Part shown: piece after piece, positions 40,820-52,599 of the stretch
How positions within the stretch are numbered: position 1 is the first letter of the stretch
How the letters are laid out: each line of letters opens with the position of its first letter
NCBI RefSeq assembly: GCF_021130785.1
Contig: NC_060211.1
Span: 26,707,001 to 26,771,000 of the forward strand
Length of the DNA stretch: 64,000 bases
Direction of reading: 5' to 3'
Origin: Homalodisca vitripennis
Taxonomy: Eukaryota > Arthropoda > Insecta > Hemiptera > Cicadellidae
Notes under the pieces: generated by a model
The model's input: the letters and a program-made list of their open reading frames with translations, nothing else
Told to the model about the DNA's origin: nothing
The model's database searches: none
Translations under genes and position numbers: made by a program

Positions 40820-42045
40820 CTTATAAAATCGAAACCACATACTACAAGAAGGGGTGTGCCACAAGGATCCATATTATGGCTAGAAATGTTCACTCTGTTT
40901 ATGAATGACTTCTCATACAGGTACATGCAGAAACATAGCACAACGCTTATTGCACTGCCGTGTTGTTCAAAAACAATGATTAGATAGTGTTGCAGATGCA
41001 ACCGACATTGCAATAAACGCAGCTATTCATTACTGTCAACAGAACAACTCAGTGGTGAACCAATCAAAATTAAAACATCTAATTTTTAGAAATAAAAATT
41101 AAATTATTACAAGACTCTCAGATTTAGAAATTATTATGAGAGTACTACTACCTATCTTGGAATAAAAATTGACAAACATGTAACCTGGACCCCCGACATA
41201 GACAATCTCTGCAAGAAGTAAAGCACAGGAATTTATGTACTCAGAAGAATTATGACCATTAGTGATCGCAACACTGCAAAAATAGCCTAACACTCTCTGT
41301 TTGAATCATACGTCCGGTATGGCTTTTAGTTTGAGGAACCTCATTAAGACAAACATGCAGAGAATGCTCATTCAACAGAAGAGAGCTATAAGGATCCTTA
41401 AAGAGCTAACTCTTAAAGAATCCTGTAGGGAGAAATCCAAAGAGCTCAACATTCTTACTGTTTTGGACTTTAAGTTGTTACATACCTCACACAAAGAACC
41501 TACTTCCATTGAAGACATTATCACAACTGCATACATGTAACATCCGATATGTAACACACTACTGTCTTCTCATACATTGACTAAGTGTGAGGAGGAACCA
41601 GGCTACATGGGGGTGATACTCTCAAACCATCTTCCTGAATCAGTAAAGGGAACAGAAGACCAACACCTGCTAATACAACTAAGCATCTGGCTGAACAAAA
41701 ATCCTGTCTACTCAGGAAAAGTAAACTGAATTTCTTTGCTCTTGACTTTAAATGATGACTTCACTATTTCATTATTGTTACAATTTTTGGAACCTCCTTC
41801 CTGAAACTGTAAAGGGAACAGAAGACCAACACCTGTGAATACAATTAAACTACTGGCTCAAGGAAAATCATGTCTACTCACTGAATGAATTTCTTTGCTT
41901 TTGACTTTAAATTATAACCACTTTTGTAAGAGACTTCATGACTTCAACACCGTTAAATTTTTGTAATATTGTGCCTTATTGTATGTAACTTATCTAACTT
42001 GACTCTATTGCATATTTAGAAGCTATTGTAAATAAAGGAATTCTG
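40820..42045 (+). pseudogene. Jockey-like LINE reverse transcriptase, degenerate C-terminal half
   Basis: Fragments in order: RRGVPQGSIL then MFTLFMNDFSY (reverse transcriptase motif with GVPQGSIL), YLGIKIDKHVTWTPDIDNLC (thumb region), then QKRAIRILKELTLKESCRE and ELNILTV at 41370-41470. The last is the conserved tail of insect jockey-like elements. YADD is lost and several frame breaks are present. The extreme C-terminus (LPESVKG...NPVYS) occurs twice in a row. AATAAAGGAATTC near 42032 is the probable 3' end. Confidence 0.78.
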
Positions 42046-42395
42046 GTTAGATTCAAAAAGGAATAATCACTTTCTCATACTTGGGAGAAGTTAGTAAAGT
42101 TGTGGCTGTTTCGGAAACTTTAGGAAAGTGATCCTTGCTTGAAAAAAATAACAAAATGTATAACTTTCAGTGTCAGATCAATGTTGAAAATAAGATTCTG
42201 CTTATTTTTCTTCTTTTGTTTTTCACAGTGTGTTAGATCCTCACTTTTGAAGAGAAGAGTAAGCTTGTTTTAGATCGTTTTCACACACACATGGCGGGCA
42301 TTATTTAGGTGTAGTTATGTGTGTTTAGGGAGCTACATTATCAATTTTGTGGCCTGGAATTACTGTTTATATTCCAGAGAAAAGGAGCAAGATGC

Positions 42396-43441
42396 TTAAC
42401 CCTTCAACGCGTTATTTTTTTTTCATGGTCATATACCCCCTCCTGCGTTGATTTTTCTGGCGGTTTTTTAGAGATTTTGTGTTTTATAAATAATATAAGC
42501 AAATTACCCAAGTTTATAATTATTTTGTTGTTATTATGTTGTTAGTGTTTAGAATTAGCCAAATTAAACAAAATTAACCTACTTTAGGTTAGTTTATTAA
42601 CTTTACAATGATTCAAAAACCAGGTAAGCCTAGGCCTACATTTAGGTATGCATCACCTCCTCCTCTTTCAACAACATTGAACTCATTTTGTACTACAATG
42701 TTTTCACCTAGCCTATTTTCAATATCATCATCACTATTTTGTCCTAAGTCTAATACTTCAAACTCAGCTTGAGCAAAGTCATTGTCATATCCATCGTCGA
42801 AATCTTCATCTGATTCAAGGTTCAAAAGTCTGTCAATTTTACTGTCTCTTTCCACTAGGTGTCCTTCAAGATTACTCATTTCGATTGATTTTAAAATATT
42901 TTACAAAACCGATAACATTTTATTAAAAAAAATTCCCTAAAATTAGCAAAAATATTTCCCTAAAAGCTAGCTAACCTACAAAACATTCCCGACTCATGTT
43001 TGTAAAACACAACAAATTGTTCCTGTCAAAACGGGATTTCCTTCTTCAAAACCATATAGTTAGCTTGTAAAACTAATACTAAGCAACTAAAATAATAACT
43101 AAACAAAGAACATAAAAACACACAAAAATATGTCAGTAAAACATAACCATCACACTAACAATGACTGTAAACAACAACAAACGTAAGCCGACAAACGATC
43201 GGGTGCACGGCAATGACGTCGTCTTGAATGCAGCTGATTTCTCAGATATTTTTTCTAAAGATCGATTTTTCGAGATATCGACTCAATTAATCGAAAGTTT
43301 GAATCTTCTACTTTCGATTGGTATACATTTTTCATTGAAAACATTCGATAGTTGTCTGTTGCTACAATAACCAGCTACAAAAATAAGACTACTCAGTACG
43401 CACCGGCGCATGTGTCATGACGTACCGACGTATAAGGTTAA
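42396..43441 (-). mobile_element. PiggyBac-type element with a short acidic open frame (candidate)
   Basis: Flanked by TTAA (42396-42399 and 43438-43441) with related ends: left CCCTTCAACGCG, right complement CCTTATACGTCGG. Inside on the minus strand an 88-codon frame (42613-42879) starts MSNLEGHLVERDSKIDRLLN and is very acidic (ESDEDFDDGYDND), the style of piggyBac transposase N-termini. The frame ends early, so the element is non-autonomous or truncated. Other assignments remain possible. Confidence 0.42.
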
Positions 43442-44074
43442 AGGGTTTATTGTTTATTTGTTTTAATGAATAACACAAAACAAACTTTAAATCTATTCCA
43501 GCTATGCAGAGGGGTAGCGGTGGCAATAGTTATTGTTGAGTTTGTAGGTAAAATTATCTTGTGTAGGATTAGTTATCTAATTATATCAAAACAATTCCAC
43601 TATCAAATACAAGAAGTTTTTGAAACTAATATCAGAAACTAAAGGTATTACAGAGGTATTAATAAGCATGATATACAATTTACTAGTACTATTCATTGTA
43701 ACAATGATACTCAGTTCAGATCTGCACAAGTTTTTAGTGTTGCTGAACATTTCAATTTATCACATCGCGTTCCAGCTATACTTAAAAACAGACTCATCGG
43801 GTAGGCTTGAATCAGCTATGAATAATATCCAAAGATGGTTTATTTGCTCTTAGGTTAATTCCATTAGAGGGCAGTATACCTCCAGGAGAGTTATTGTTTG
43901 GGAAAAAAATAAGAAAAAATATTTTAATTAGCAAGACTTTGTTGAAATCTAATTGTAGCATGGTGATGAACACACAAGATTTTGGGAGAAAAGATAAGTC
44001 CTATCAAAAGTGTTATTTTGGAAGAAGGCACCTTGCTAGGGAATCAAACATAAGAACCTCCGTGTATGGGAGAA

Positions 44075-44260
44075 TTGGTTGTCGAGCAGTAAAAGGTGTT
44101 GGACTTAGAGTCTGTTACGGAAAATGCAGGTTCAAATTTTCTCTGTGACCACTATATGTTTTATCAGTACCGGTTCTGTTGACTTTGTACCGTACCGACT
44201 CTCTCTTGGTACCCATTGGAAATTCTATGCAAGAAACAGAGTTTCAATTCATCTCACTCC
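44075..44260 (+). mobile_element. tRNA-derived SINE, diverged copy
   Basis: Head GTTGTCGAGCAG ... GGTGTTGGACTTAGAGTC (box A side) and GCAGGTTCAAATTTT (box B) followed by a tail with GTACCGACTCTCTC. Matches the SINE copies at 10.1 kb and 54.8 kb in the same order. Confidence 0.6.
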
Positions 44261-45182
44261 TCTAATTAACTTTAAAGAGGTGCATAAGAAAACCAGGAAA
44301 TGAACACACTAACCAATAGGACCAAAAAAAGGAAGGAGGAAACTAAAAAAATAAACAACTTCTAAAGTTGCTACCAGCACTGACAGCTATAGAACAAGTT
44401 TCATAAGATGTAAAAACCAAAATGATTCTTTTGTGTACTACCCTAACTGTTGAGTATGATGTTATCATTTTTGCTCCAAGCAGCATAATTTCTAATATTG
44501 AGCTGAGCAGAATTTATGGATTGTATAAACTCTGGAGGGAAACATGCTTTACAGGGTGATTCCAATAGATGTGCGCATTTTTTCAGGGTTGATAGAGGAT
44601 GTGAATTCAGAATATATTTTTGCCCAAATATTTAATATTTATATTTTATTAGGAGTTGAAAATATTTCATTTCCGAGAACATTAAGAATTTGTGAAACAC
44701 GTCCTTGTAGGCAACACATAGTGTCCCTTTGAGATTCGACAAAAAAAAAAAAAACACGTAAAGTTGCTAAGTCTGAAATAAGAACCAGTGGAAATTTTGT
44801 TTGCCTTTTGAACTTCTTAGCAATGAACACTGAAACAATACGTACCATAAATATGTCTACTTCCAATTAAAATTATTATAGGGTTCTATAATACTACCTC
44901 ATATGTCCTTCCAGTTAGATTACTACAGACTTAGTATCCCTCCACTCTGTCCTTAAATATTTGAAGTGTTACTGAAATTGTTTGAGCTATTCATCAAAAT
45001 TTTATGAAATCTTGCAGAGAAAATTGTGTTCTTCACTGGAACTCATAAAAATTGTTTTAATCTCCGACTTTAGGTCCTCAAAATATCACTCTTTAATCTT
45101 AAAGTTTAGTTAATCTGAAATTTCCCAGGAGATTGGAATATTTTCATGTGACAATCAATTATTTTTAGGAGTGTATATTATA

Positions 45183-45773
45183 CAGAGTGTCCCATAACTC
45201 TCTGGACAAAGGTATACCACGTTATTGCTCAGGTAAAGATAAATATAGTTCACCATATGAACATGGCCCACATTGAGAGCTACTGTTTATTCACTGTTTT
45301 AATGATGGCTATTCACTAAGAACCTCAATGTGGCCCATTCTTGTTCTAGTATATCTGCTATAAATCAGTTATTTATTATTTGATTGAAATAATTTTGATG
45401 TCATTAGATTTGTGATAACATTCTCTAAACACTGTCATTCCTGGAATTCTTGAGAAAAATTTGCTGGTTTAAAGTTTACAATTATTTTTAATGGCCGCCA
45501 TTTTGAAAATACTAAAGATAATTTAATGATATATTTTAGTAACTGGTCATGTTATATTAAAGTTAGCCAAATTTACTATTTTGGCTAACTTTAATAGCCA
45601 AAATAGTAAGTTTCTACTATTTTGTAGGTATTATTTTTTTTATAAAAAACACATACAGACAGACAGATGGCAAACTAAGCACTGGAAACTCATGTTCATA
45701 TGGTGAAATATGTTTGTCTTGACCTGAGCAATAATGTGGTATACCTCCGTCAAGATAGTTACGGGGCATTCTG
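45183..45773. mobile_element. Long-TIR MITE, copy 1 (CAGAGTGTCCC ends, TA target)
   Basis: Termini CAGAGTGTCCCATAAC ... GGGGCATTCTG between TA dinucleotides. Arms of about 90 bp carry GGTATACCACGTTATTGCTC and GTTCATATGGTGAAATATG. The copy at 57518-58329 shares the arms, and its interior matches in inverted orientation. TA target and CAGGGTGTCC ends suggest a Tc1/mariner-derived element without transposase. Confidence 0.75.
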
Positions 45774-46199
45774 TATAAAGATTATACCGCGGGTAACGGT
45801 TAGTTATTTAATAAATTTAGCTGACTGATGTACAATATTTCTAAAATGCATAAGCATATACATTCTTTCATTCAAAATTAAAACACAGCAAAAATCACAA
45901 GATAAGTATGCTGTTTTGTTATTAATTTATTGTTATTTACGATTTAAATTAATTAAACAAATAACAGTTTTATTTAGTTTTATCAGTGCGAAAATACAAT
46001 TAAGTAATAAAGAGTCATGGATTTCCGATGATCTGGGTGCGCTTTTAAGAGGTGTCTGTAAATAGTCAATTTAGACCCTAAGTTAATATAAGAAACACAG
46101 AACTGGTGTTTTAGTGCAGTATTTGACCATATTTAAATAGTATTTTTCATTACTGCAATAGTAGTAATAATCTGCCTAGCGAATTGCGTAAATGCAATT

Positions 46200-46684
46200 A
46201 CGCACGCAGGTGGCCAGCCTGTAGTGTGGGACTCCCCTAAAAACGGGTTTACCCACTAAAAAACCTCCTCTACTCTTTAGGATTCTAACCTGGGATTGTT
46301 TATCACATTACTTCAGGCTAGGCCTAAATTTGGCTTAAGCCCGTGGGGCTCGCTCGTTATCCAGCCGCTCGGTCAAGGGATCTGGGCCACTTCGCGGTCC
46401 AGATCGGGTTTCTTTTCCAGGAGGATGCCTCGGACGAACTGCGACAAACAATCCCAGCTCCCCTCATCCTCCATTATCTTTTCGCAGACCGTATCCACCG
46501 AAAAAACCCCAAGTTTTCTTGTGGCCTCCAGGCGGGGCCTTTCCCAACGCGGACAGCGGATGAAGGTGTGTTCCGCGTCGTCGGGAACGCCCGGGCAGTA
46601 TATGCAATCCGGTGAACCGGTCTTGCCCATCCGGTTCAGGTACCACTTGAAATAGCCGTAGTAAACTGTAAACTGTAGTAGCAC
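46200..46684 (-). pseudogene. R1-like LINE, C-terminal fragment with zinc-binding motif
   Basis: Minus-strand frame 46373-46684 reads YYGYFKWYLNRMGKTGSPDC, IYCPGVPDDAEHTFIRCPRW and WDCLSQFVRGILLEKK. The C-x2-C...H...C motif with DAEH(T/V) and a following F-x-R-x-I-L-x-x-K helix is the conserved C-terminal part of R1-type reverse transcriptases. GC content is clearly higher than the surroundings. The 5' part is missing, as usual for 5'-truncated insertions. Confidence 0.78.
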
Positions 46685-46734
46685 CTAGGGTTGTAATATT
46701 CTGTTAATCAAATACTATCTCATGTTTGAACTAG

Positions 46735-47275
46735 ACCAATTAAAGTACAGTAATAACATTCTTTCAAGAAAAGGCATACTCACAGAAACTTCTAAACTAT
46801 AGCAATTAGGGTAAAATTTAGGCAAACATTTAAACTACATCAATTAGGGCAATAATATTCTGTCAAGAAAATGCATACTCATAGAAACTTATAAACTATA
46901 GCAATTAGAGTAATTTATTATATTTATTACGTACTCATAGAAACGTTTAAACTACATCAATTGAGACAGTAACATTTTGTCAAGAAAATGTATAGGCTAC
47001 TCATAGAAACTTATAAACTATAGCAATCAGAGCAATTATATCTATTACGTACTCATAGAAACGTTTAAACTACATCAATTAGGGCAATATCATTCTGTCA
47101 AGAAAATACATACTCACAGAAACTTCTAAAGTATAGCAATTAGAGTAATTATATTTTATTTAGAAATTGCGTTGTCATAGAAACGTTTAATTCAAATCAG
47201 TTGGGGTAATAATATTCTGAAAAGAAAATGTATACTCACAGAAACTGTCTAAACTGTAGCAATTTGAGTAATGCA
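46735..47275. repeat. Dimeric minisatellite, part 1
   Basis: About eight monomers of 55-62 bp, each opening with TACTCA(T/C)AGAAAC. Two types alternate: one with TTATAAACTATAGCAATTAG and one with GTTTAAACTACATCAATTAG followed by TCTGTCAAGAAAATG. The pattern is a two-monomer higher-order repeat of about 115 bp. It continues at 48290. Confidence 0.75.
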
Positions 47276-47279
47276 ATGT

Positions 47280-47420
47280 TCAACTCCACATTTCACCTTA
47301 CAATTAGTGCAGCGTCTGAAATCTGACGCTGTCACGACTTCTAAAGAGATCCAAAAAAGGAGAAGCTCAAAACGATCTCTATGCATCATTTCTACATCAG
47401 AGACACCTAGATCACAAAAT
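47280..47420 (-). repeat. Dispersed foldback repeat family, copy 2 (inverted, diverged)
   Basis: The minus strand carries GTGATCTAGGTGTCTCTGATG, GATCGTTTTGAGCTTC and GATCTCTTTAGAAG, in the same order as 51625-51710 on the plus strand. Confidence 0.55.
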
Positions 47421-47534
47421 CAAGTGTGATTTAAATGCAGGGGTGTTCTCATTGTCTCATCAGGTGCACAATTAATCCGGTGCATTTGGATCCCAAAACA
47501 CGGTGGCGGGGCAACCGAGGTTTCTGCACATAAA

Positions 47535-47647
47535 GTAACTATGGTAGGAAGGGTTCATTCAATTCGAATGTTGAGTTCAGCTCCATTTGCCTTCCTCTTA
47601 GTGTACTCAACATTCGCATTGAATCAATCCTTCCCACCATAGCTACG
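47535..47647. repeat. Foldback repeat, arms about 40 bp
   Basis: Arms GTAACTATGGTAGGAAGGGTT...AATGTTGAG (47536-47575) and CTCAACATT...CCTTCCCACCATAGCTAC (47607-47646). The loop GCTCCATTTGCCTTCCTCTTAGTGT resembles the end of the foldback family at 25.87 kb. Confidence 0.7.
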
Positions 47648-47813
47648 TAATTTGAGTAATACTCCTTTTATAGTGTCATCAACTTTAATAGAGTATTCAC
47701 TCTTCGATAGCGTTGAGGGTTGTCTGAGGAATGAGACCAGATGAGAGCTGTAGGGAGCGTTTACGATCCAGCGGGCTCATAACCTTGGCTCCCTTCTCAT
47801 TTTTCATTCGACA

Positions 47814-48265
47814 ATGTTTGTTTTTCAAAATAAAAATCTTCCACATTTAAATCATGATCACAACACACGGCACATAAATTACCTAATTCCAGACCGTTTC
47901 AGACTCAACCTTTTCAAAAAGTCAATTTTGTATTTTGGTCCTAAACTTTACAATTTACCTCGAAATTTAATGAAAATTATTCACAGTTTCAAAAATTATT
48001 TGAAGGCTTACTTGATCAGAAAGGCTTTCTACAGCCTCCACGAGGCTCGATGATACCCATGTCCTGATTAGATCGATTGTTTGTTTTGTAGTAAAATCAT
48101 TTTAAAATTGTTAAAAGAATTTATTGTGTTTTACCTTTAGATTGTTTGCTCTATTGTAAACAGTTCTGTTCTGTTGCTGTTCTATAATTACTTTTGATAC
48201 TGATGTTTTGACTTTCCCAGAAAACCTTTTGTGTTCTATTGTGTGAATAAATTATTCTTATTCTT
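47814..48265 (+). pseudogene. Jockey-like LINE C-terminal fragment
   Basis: Frame 47814-48053 contains HDHNTRHINYLIPDRFRLN, FGPKLYNLPRN and FKNYLKAYLIRKAFYSL, matching the last 80 residues of insect jockey-like reverse transcriptases. A 3' tail follows, ending in AATAAATTATTCTTATTCTT. It is inserted inside the dimeric minisatellite. Confidence 0.7.
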
Positions 48266-48289
48266 AATAGTATTCTTTTTGTAAATTAT

Positions 48290-48460
48290 AGAAACGTTTA
48301 AACTACACTACATCAATCAGGGTAATTCCATTCTGGCAAGAAAGTGTATCATTGAAACTTCTAAACTATAGCAGTTAGAGTAGTAATACTCTGTTTAGCA
48401 GATGCGTACTCATTGAGACGTTTAAACTACATCCATTACGGTAATAATCTTGCCTACCCA
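48290..48460. repeat. Dimeric minisatellite, part 2
   Basis: Resumes with GAAACGTTTAAACTAC, GAAACTTCTAAACTATAGCA and GAGACGTTTAAACTACATC units after a gap of about 1 kb. More diverged than part 1. Confidence 0.7.
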
Positions 48461-48959
48461 GATAACATTCGATTTTTCCTATAAGCACAATGATGTCAGC
48501 TGAGGGAGTGAAAGATTGATGGCTGGGACAGTAATCCATCATTGTCCACTTGTGTCATCTCCAGCCAGCACGTGGCATGGAGCCTGGTCTGGCCCTACAG
48601 TTTAGAGTTGCAGCTTAGATTGTCATACTATAATGGGCTGTTTTGATTCGAGATTTGCTCTGGAGCTAGCTATTAGCTATACATGGTAACTGGTTGAACA
48701 TTACCTTGTGGAACAAGGAGACACCCATCTAAGGCATCCACGTCCAGATACGTAACCAGAGCTTTCAACTATCCTATTGCAACGTCTCAATAACCTTAAT
48801 TAATCATAGTAATTATAACTCCCAAATATTTATTATAAATCTTTGAATCTAATTTACTAACTTCCCCTACTTGTCTTAAAAATTTATTTATTTATTATTG
48901 AGTTTAAATAAATTATATTATCTACACTATAAAATTAATAAATTATAATTATGAAGCCA

Positions 48960-49400
48960 TTCAAATAATCGCAAAATAAAATTCAGAGTCGTTCAGGCAA
49001 GCTTTCAAGGAGTTGCAGCTGTTAACTCTCCCGTGTCTGTACATTTTGGAAACCACTTTTTTTGTATGTATAAGTGTGCCTTAACCAGAGGCCGTGACAT
49101 ACATACGCATGAGACACGAGGTAGAGAATTACTACGAACTGCGAAACACAGAACAGTCCTCGGAGGCAGGTGTTAATTTTATTAACAGGCTGCCAAATTC
49201 AATAAAACATTCCCTAACGCTTAAGGCGTTCAAAATGCGCCTTAAATACCTTTTGGTATCACAAGCTTTTTATAATGCAGGGGAGCTTTTAGCATTTAAT
49301 TGGGAGACCGCCCAATTAGACGACTGGTTCTACCGTTTAAAGTGGGTTATATTGGCGAAGAATGAAAGGTGAATAATTGTAAAATTGTATGTGTGAATGA
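48960..49400 (+). pseudogene. Jockey-like LINE C-terminal fragment
   Basis: Upstream part ESFRQAFKELQLLTLPCLYI, a frame break, then 49094-49372 with VNFINRLPNSIKHSLTLKAF and LKYLLVSQAFYNAGELL. Same tail architecture as 52641-53078. Confidence 0.7.
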
Positions 49401-49524
49401 GAATTTTGTGATATGAATGTAAGAAATTTTAGATTAAAATCCATTACGTTTGCTATGCAATGTACTATTGTCGCTGCAATCAAACTGATTTGATTCGATT
49501 AATTGAAAAAAGTAAAACTGTTTG

Positions 49525-50085
49525 AAAGGGTAACAGGATTTCGGGCATTTGCAATCGTTATAGGTTTGGGAAAAGATATAACAACGTTTCGATTATTGTA
49601 ATCTATCCTCTTCGTCAGATGGGGAAGATTTAATACATACAAAAATAACGAACAGAAAGAAGTAAAGAAGGGAAAGAAAAGGGATCAAACATACCCAAAA
49701 GCTGCTTGAAGTCCATTCCAGGAGGAGACAGGAAGGTGATAGTCCCATTGTTTCAGATGACACTACGCGGTGCCGAAGAAAGAGCCGACATCGCCATTCT
49801 TGTTAGTATCCCACTGTAGCCTGTGCTAGTGTGATTTGTGATTGTTATCCTCGTATCCTGTGCAGTGACAACGCCTGGACTAGACTCCAAGCAGCTTTTG
49901 CATCTGTTTTTACCATTTTCTCTCCCTTCTTTACTTCTTTCTATTCTTTATTTTTGTATGTACTAATACCTCCCCCACCTGATGAAGAGGATAGATTCTA
50001 ATCCTCGAAACGTTATTTTACATCTTTTATAACCTATAACGATGGCAAATGTCCGAAATCCTGTTATGCTTTCAAACTTGCCATC
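49525..50085. mobile_element. Long-TIR element with hammerhead-like arms, copy B
   Basis: Inverted arms of about 90 bp: left GGTAACAGGATTTCGGGCATT, right AACCTATAACGATGGCAAATG. The right arm on the plus strand contains CTGATGA (49979-49985), a perfect 6-bp stem (49987-49992 with 50001-50006, 8-base loop) and GAAA (50007-50010). The left arm on the minus strand has CTGACGA and GAAAC, but its stem is partly disrupted. The interior has no coding region. Confidence 0.65.
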
Positions 50086-50809
50086 GTCATTAACAAACTT
50101 TAAACATAAAACTTTTTGCTATTAATGAGGAAAATGACAGTTAAATAACATTGTGAGTTAAACTCTCTCTAGAAATAAATATTATTGGACACTAAACAAT
50201 AATATCATGAAAATTAAACACAGCGATATTATCCGAGCTCGATGATCCCATTCATAAAATCACTTTCAATATTACTATTGACTTGATGGATATTAATTAT
50301 TTTATTTTTGTTTAGTGTATTTATACAGACCTTAACTGACTTGAAAAGCTTTCAATAAAACACTTATTGTTTATCATTTATCTTATGTTAACAGGAAGAA
50401 AGTAAATAATTTAGCCGCTAATCATAGCCTAACACAATTTATAGTATACGAATATAGTCGGAACGAATGAAGAAGGCATATTCCTAATCGGAATACTTAA
50501 TGAAATGATCTTCACGTAAGTGCCAACGGCTTCCAAGTGTCCTGGGGGTGATTGCGAGTTATTGAACCCATTTATAATTCCGCATTGTATTGAGGGGAGA
50601 AAAGATTAAGGAGGGCTGCAAACGATGGGCCTTCTTTCACTGCCTCAACACGTCTTTATGAATGAAAATTTGCGTACACAAAACATTTCATAAACAGTAT
50701 AATTGTGTAACTTTAATTTGTTTTACATTGTGTTAAGCGAGTTGTGACAGCGAGTCTGGTAAAATAAGGAACCTACTGAGATCATTCATTATATAGCTCC
50801 TGCTAAAAA

Positions 50810-51515
50810 GGAAACAGGATTTTTCCGGACATTTGCCATCGTTCAGTGAAACAAGAAATCAGTAACACTACGTTTCGAGATCTGCAATCTGATCTCTTCT
50901 TCAGGTAAAGAACTAACCTAATACATAATTACAAACTAGGTTAAAATAAACAAATCTTACCAAAGCGTTGTGTCACGCCTACGTCAGGAATCACAACCTA
51001 CATGTTGTTTGTCAACTTCACTAACTCTATAAACATGCACTTAATAAAATACTATACAAAACACTAATCATTAAAACTAAACTACGGAATACAGGTCACA
51101 ATACGTCTTCACTCGTCTACTAACCACCTACGACTGACCAGAGGGACTAGCCAATGGTAATCGTGACGGCTGGCTAAAACAAGATGGCGGAAATACAAGG
51201 GAAGGGGGACAGGAATGGGCCCTTTCGTTATTATTGGTTCATGCAAGATGAACTTCTTAAAACCATATTGTGACTCCGCATTGGTTTATTACAAATATAT
51301 GATCCGTTTGATACTTTTGGTTTTCTCTTTAGTTCATTTTTTAGAATTGGCAACCAAAGCGGCCTAATCTCGACTGATGGTTGACTGATTGATTGGTCTG
51401 CCCAATCAGTAACGAAACGAGTAACGAATCAGTAACGAAATATGTAGTGTTACTGATTTCTTGTTTCACTGAACGATGGCAAATGTCCGGAAAAATCCTG
51501 TTTCCTTCACAATCC
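50810..51515. mobile_element. Long-TIR element with hammerhead-like arms, copy C
   Basis: Related to 49525-50085: arms GGAAACAGGATTTTTCCGGAC ... TCCGGAAAAATCCTGTTTCC with GCCATCGTTCAGTGAAACAA inside. The left arm on the minus strand has CTGAAGA (50898-50904), a perfect stem GAGATC/GATCTC with 8-base loop (50877-50896) and GAAA (50873-50876). The right arm near 51374-51417 has CTGATGG, a longer stem and GAAAC. No coding region. Confidence 0.65.
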
Positions 51516-51559
51516 TTCCATCGTCAAAAATAACCTTTAAACAAAGAATCCTGTTAAAA

Positions 51560-51800
51560 AGTTGGCACAGCTGAATATTGACATCTAGAGATTGTCTCTT
51601 CATCTAGATTACACTATATTTTGTAGTCTAGGTGTCTATGACATAGAAGCCACGTGAAGAGTTCGTTTTGAGCTTCTTCGTCGGCGACTTTTTAGGATCT
51701 CTTCAGACGGACATGACTCCAGATTCCAGGAGTCAAGTCTGAGACAGCGTTACATTGCACTGGAGAGGAAGGTGAACTGGAACACATTCACTATTATATT
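51560..51800 (+). repeat. Dispersed foldback repeat family, copy 3
   Basis: Shares AGATTACACTATATTTTGTA, GAGTTCGTTTTGAGCTTCTT-like and CTCTTCAGA blocks with 26070-26240. Ends GAGAGGAAGGTGAACTGGA, the inverted form of the 25.88-kb end. Confidence 0.62.
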
Positions 51801-52599
51801 GTTGTTATAGCTTATATATTCCAGGAGTTGACAGCCAATTTGCAAGGACAAACTCTGTTTCTTTCTCTTGAAATCGATAGAGAAATTTTAAGATCGCGGC
51901 CACGCTACTTTGGTGACGATCGAATTAGAAGGTATCGAAAAGCATAATATTTTTAGCATTGCCACAATTAAAACCAACCGCGAGACTGGTAAATAAAAGT
52001 AAATGAACGTTATCTAACTATAAAGAGACAGGCTTTAAGTGAAAAGAGGCAACCTTCGAGGCCTTTATATACAATAGTTATCTGACGATCGGTTTAAATT
52101 TGCAAAACCACGAAAATATGATCTTCAAATCAAGTTATAATTTGATATTTTTAACCCTTTTGATACCATTCAATCCTGACCTACACTAAAACTACCGCGG
52201 CTGACAATCCATTTCTTTTTTAGGGAAAGACTTTTATGGATTTTAAGAAAAAGCAGTAATTTTGTGATTATACTCTAATAATGCGAACTGGCCCTAGGAT
52301 CCTAGACTAATTGGTTAAAGGTTTTAATTTTACTTTAAATTGAAAAAAAAACTTAAGAAAACAGTTATGCATCCTTGTTTCCAAGAATCATTCAAGTAGA
52401 CGGGTCAGTTTTTCAATTTGAAATAAAAAACGTGGACAAACTACATTTTTAATATCGTTAATTCTTAATATAAAATGTAGAAGTTTCTTTTTTTATAATT
52501 TATCAGATGGTTAATTCTCTTTATTTTAAGGAATGAGTATCTGGAATAGTACAGAAACGGATAGAGTTGATTTTCATCGTTAAATCTTATCTTACCCAA

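Noticed and set aside
46296..46655. Plus-strand open frame of 119 codons
   Set aside because: Shadow of the minus-strand R1-like fragment, which has clear motif support.
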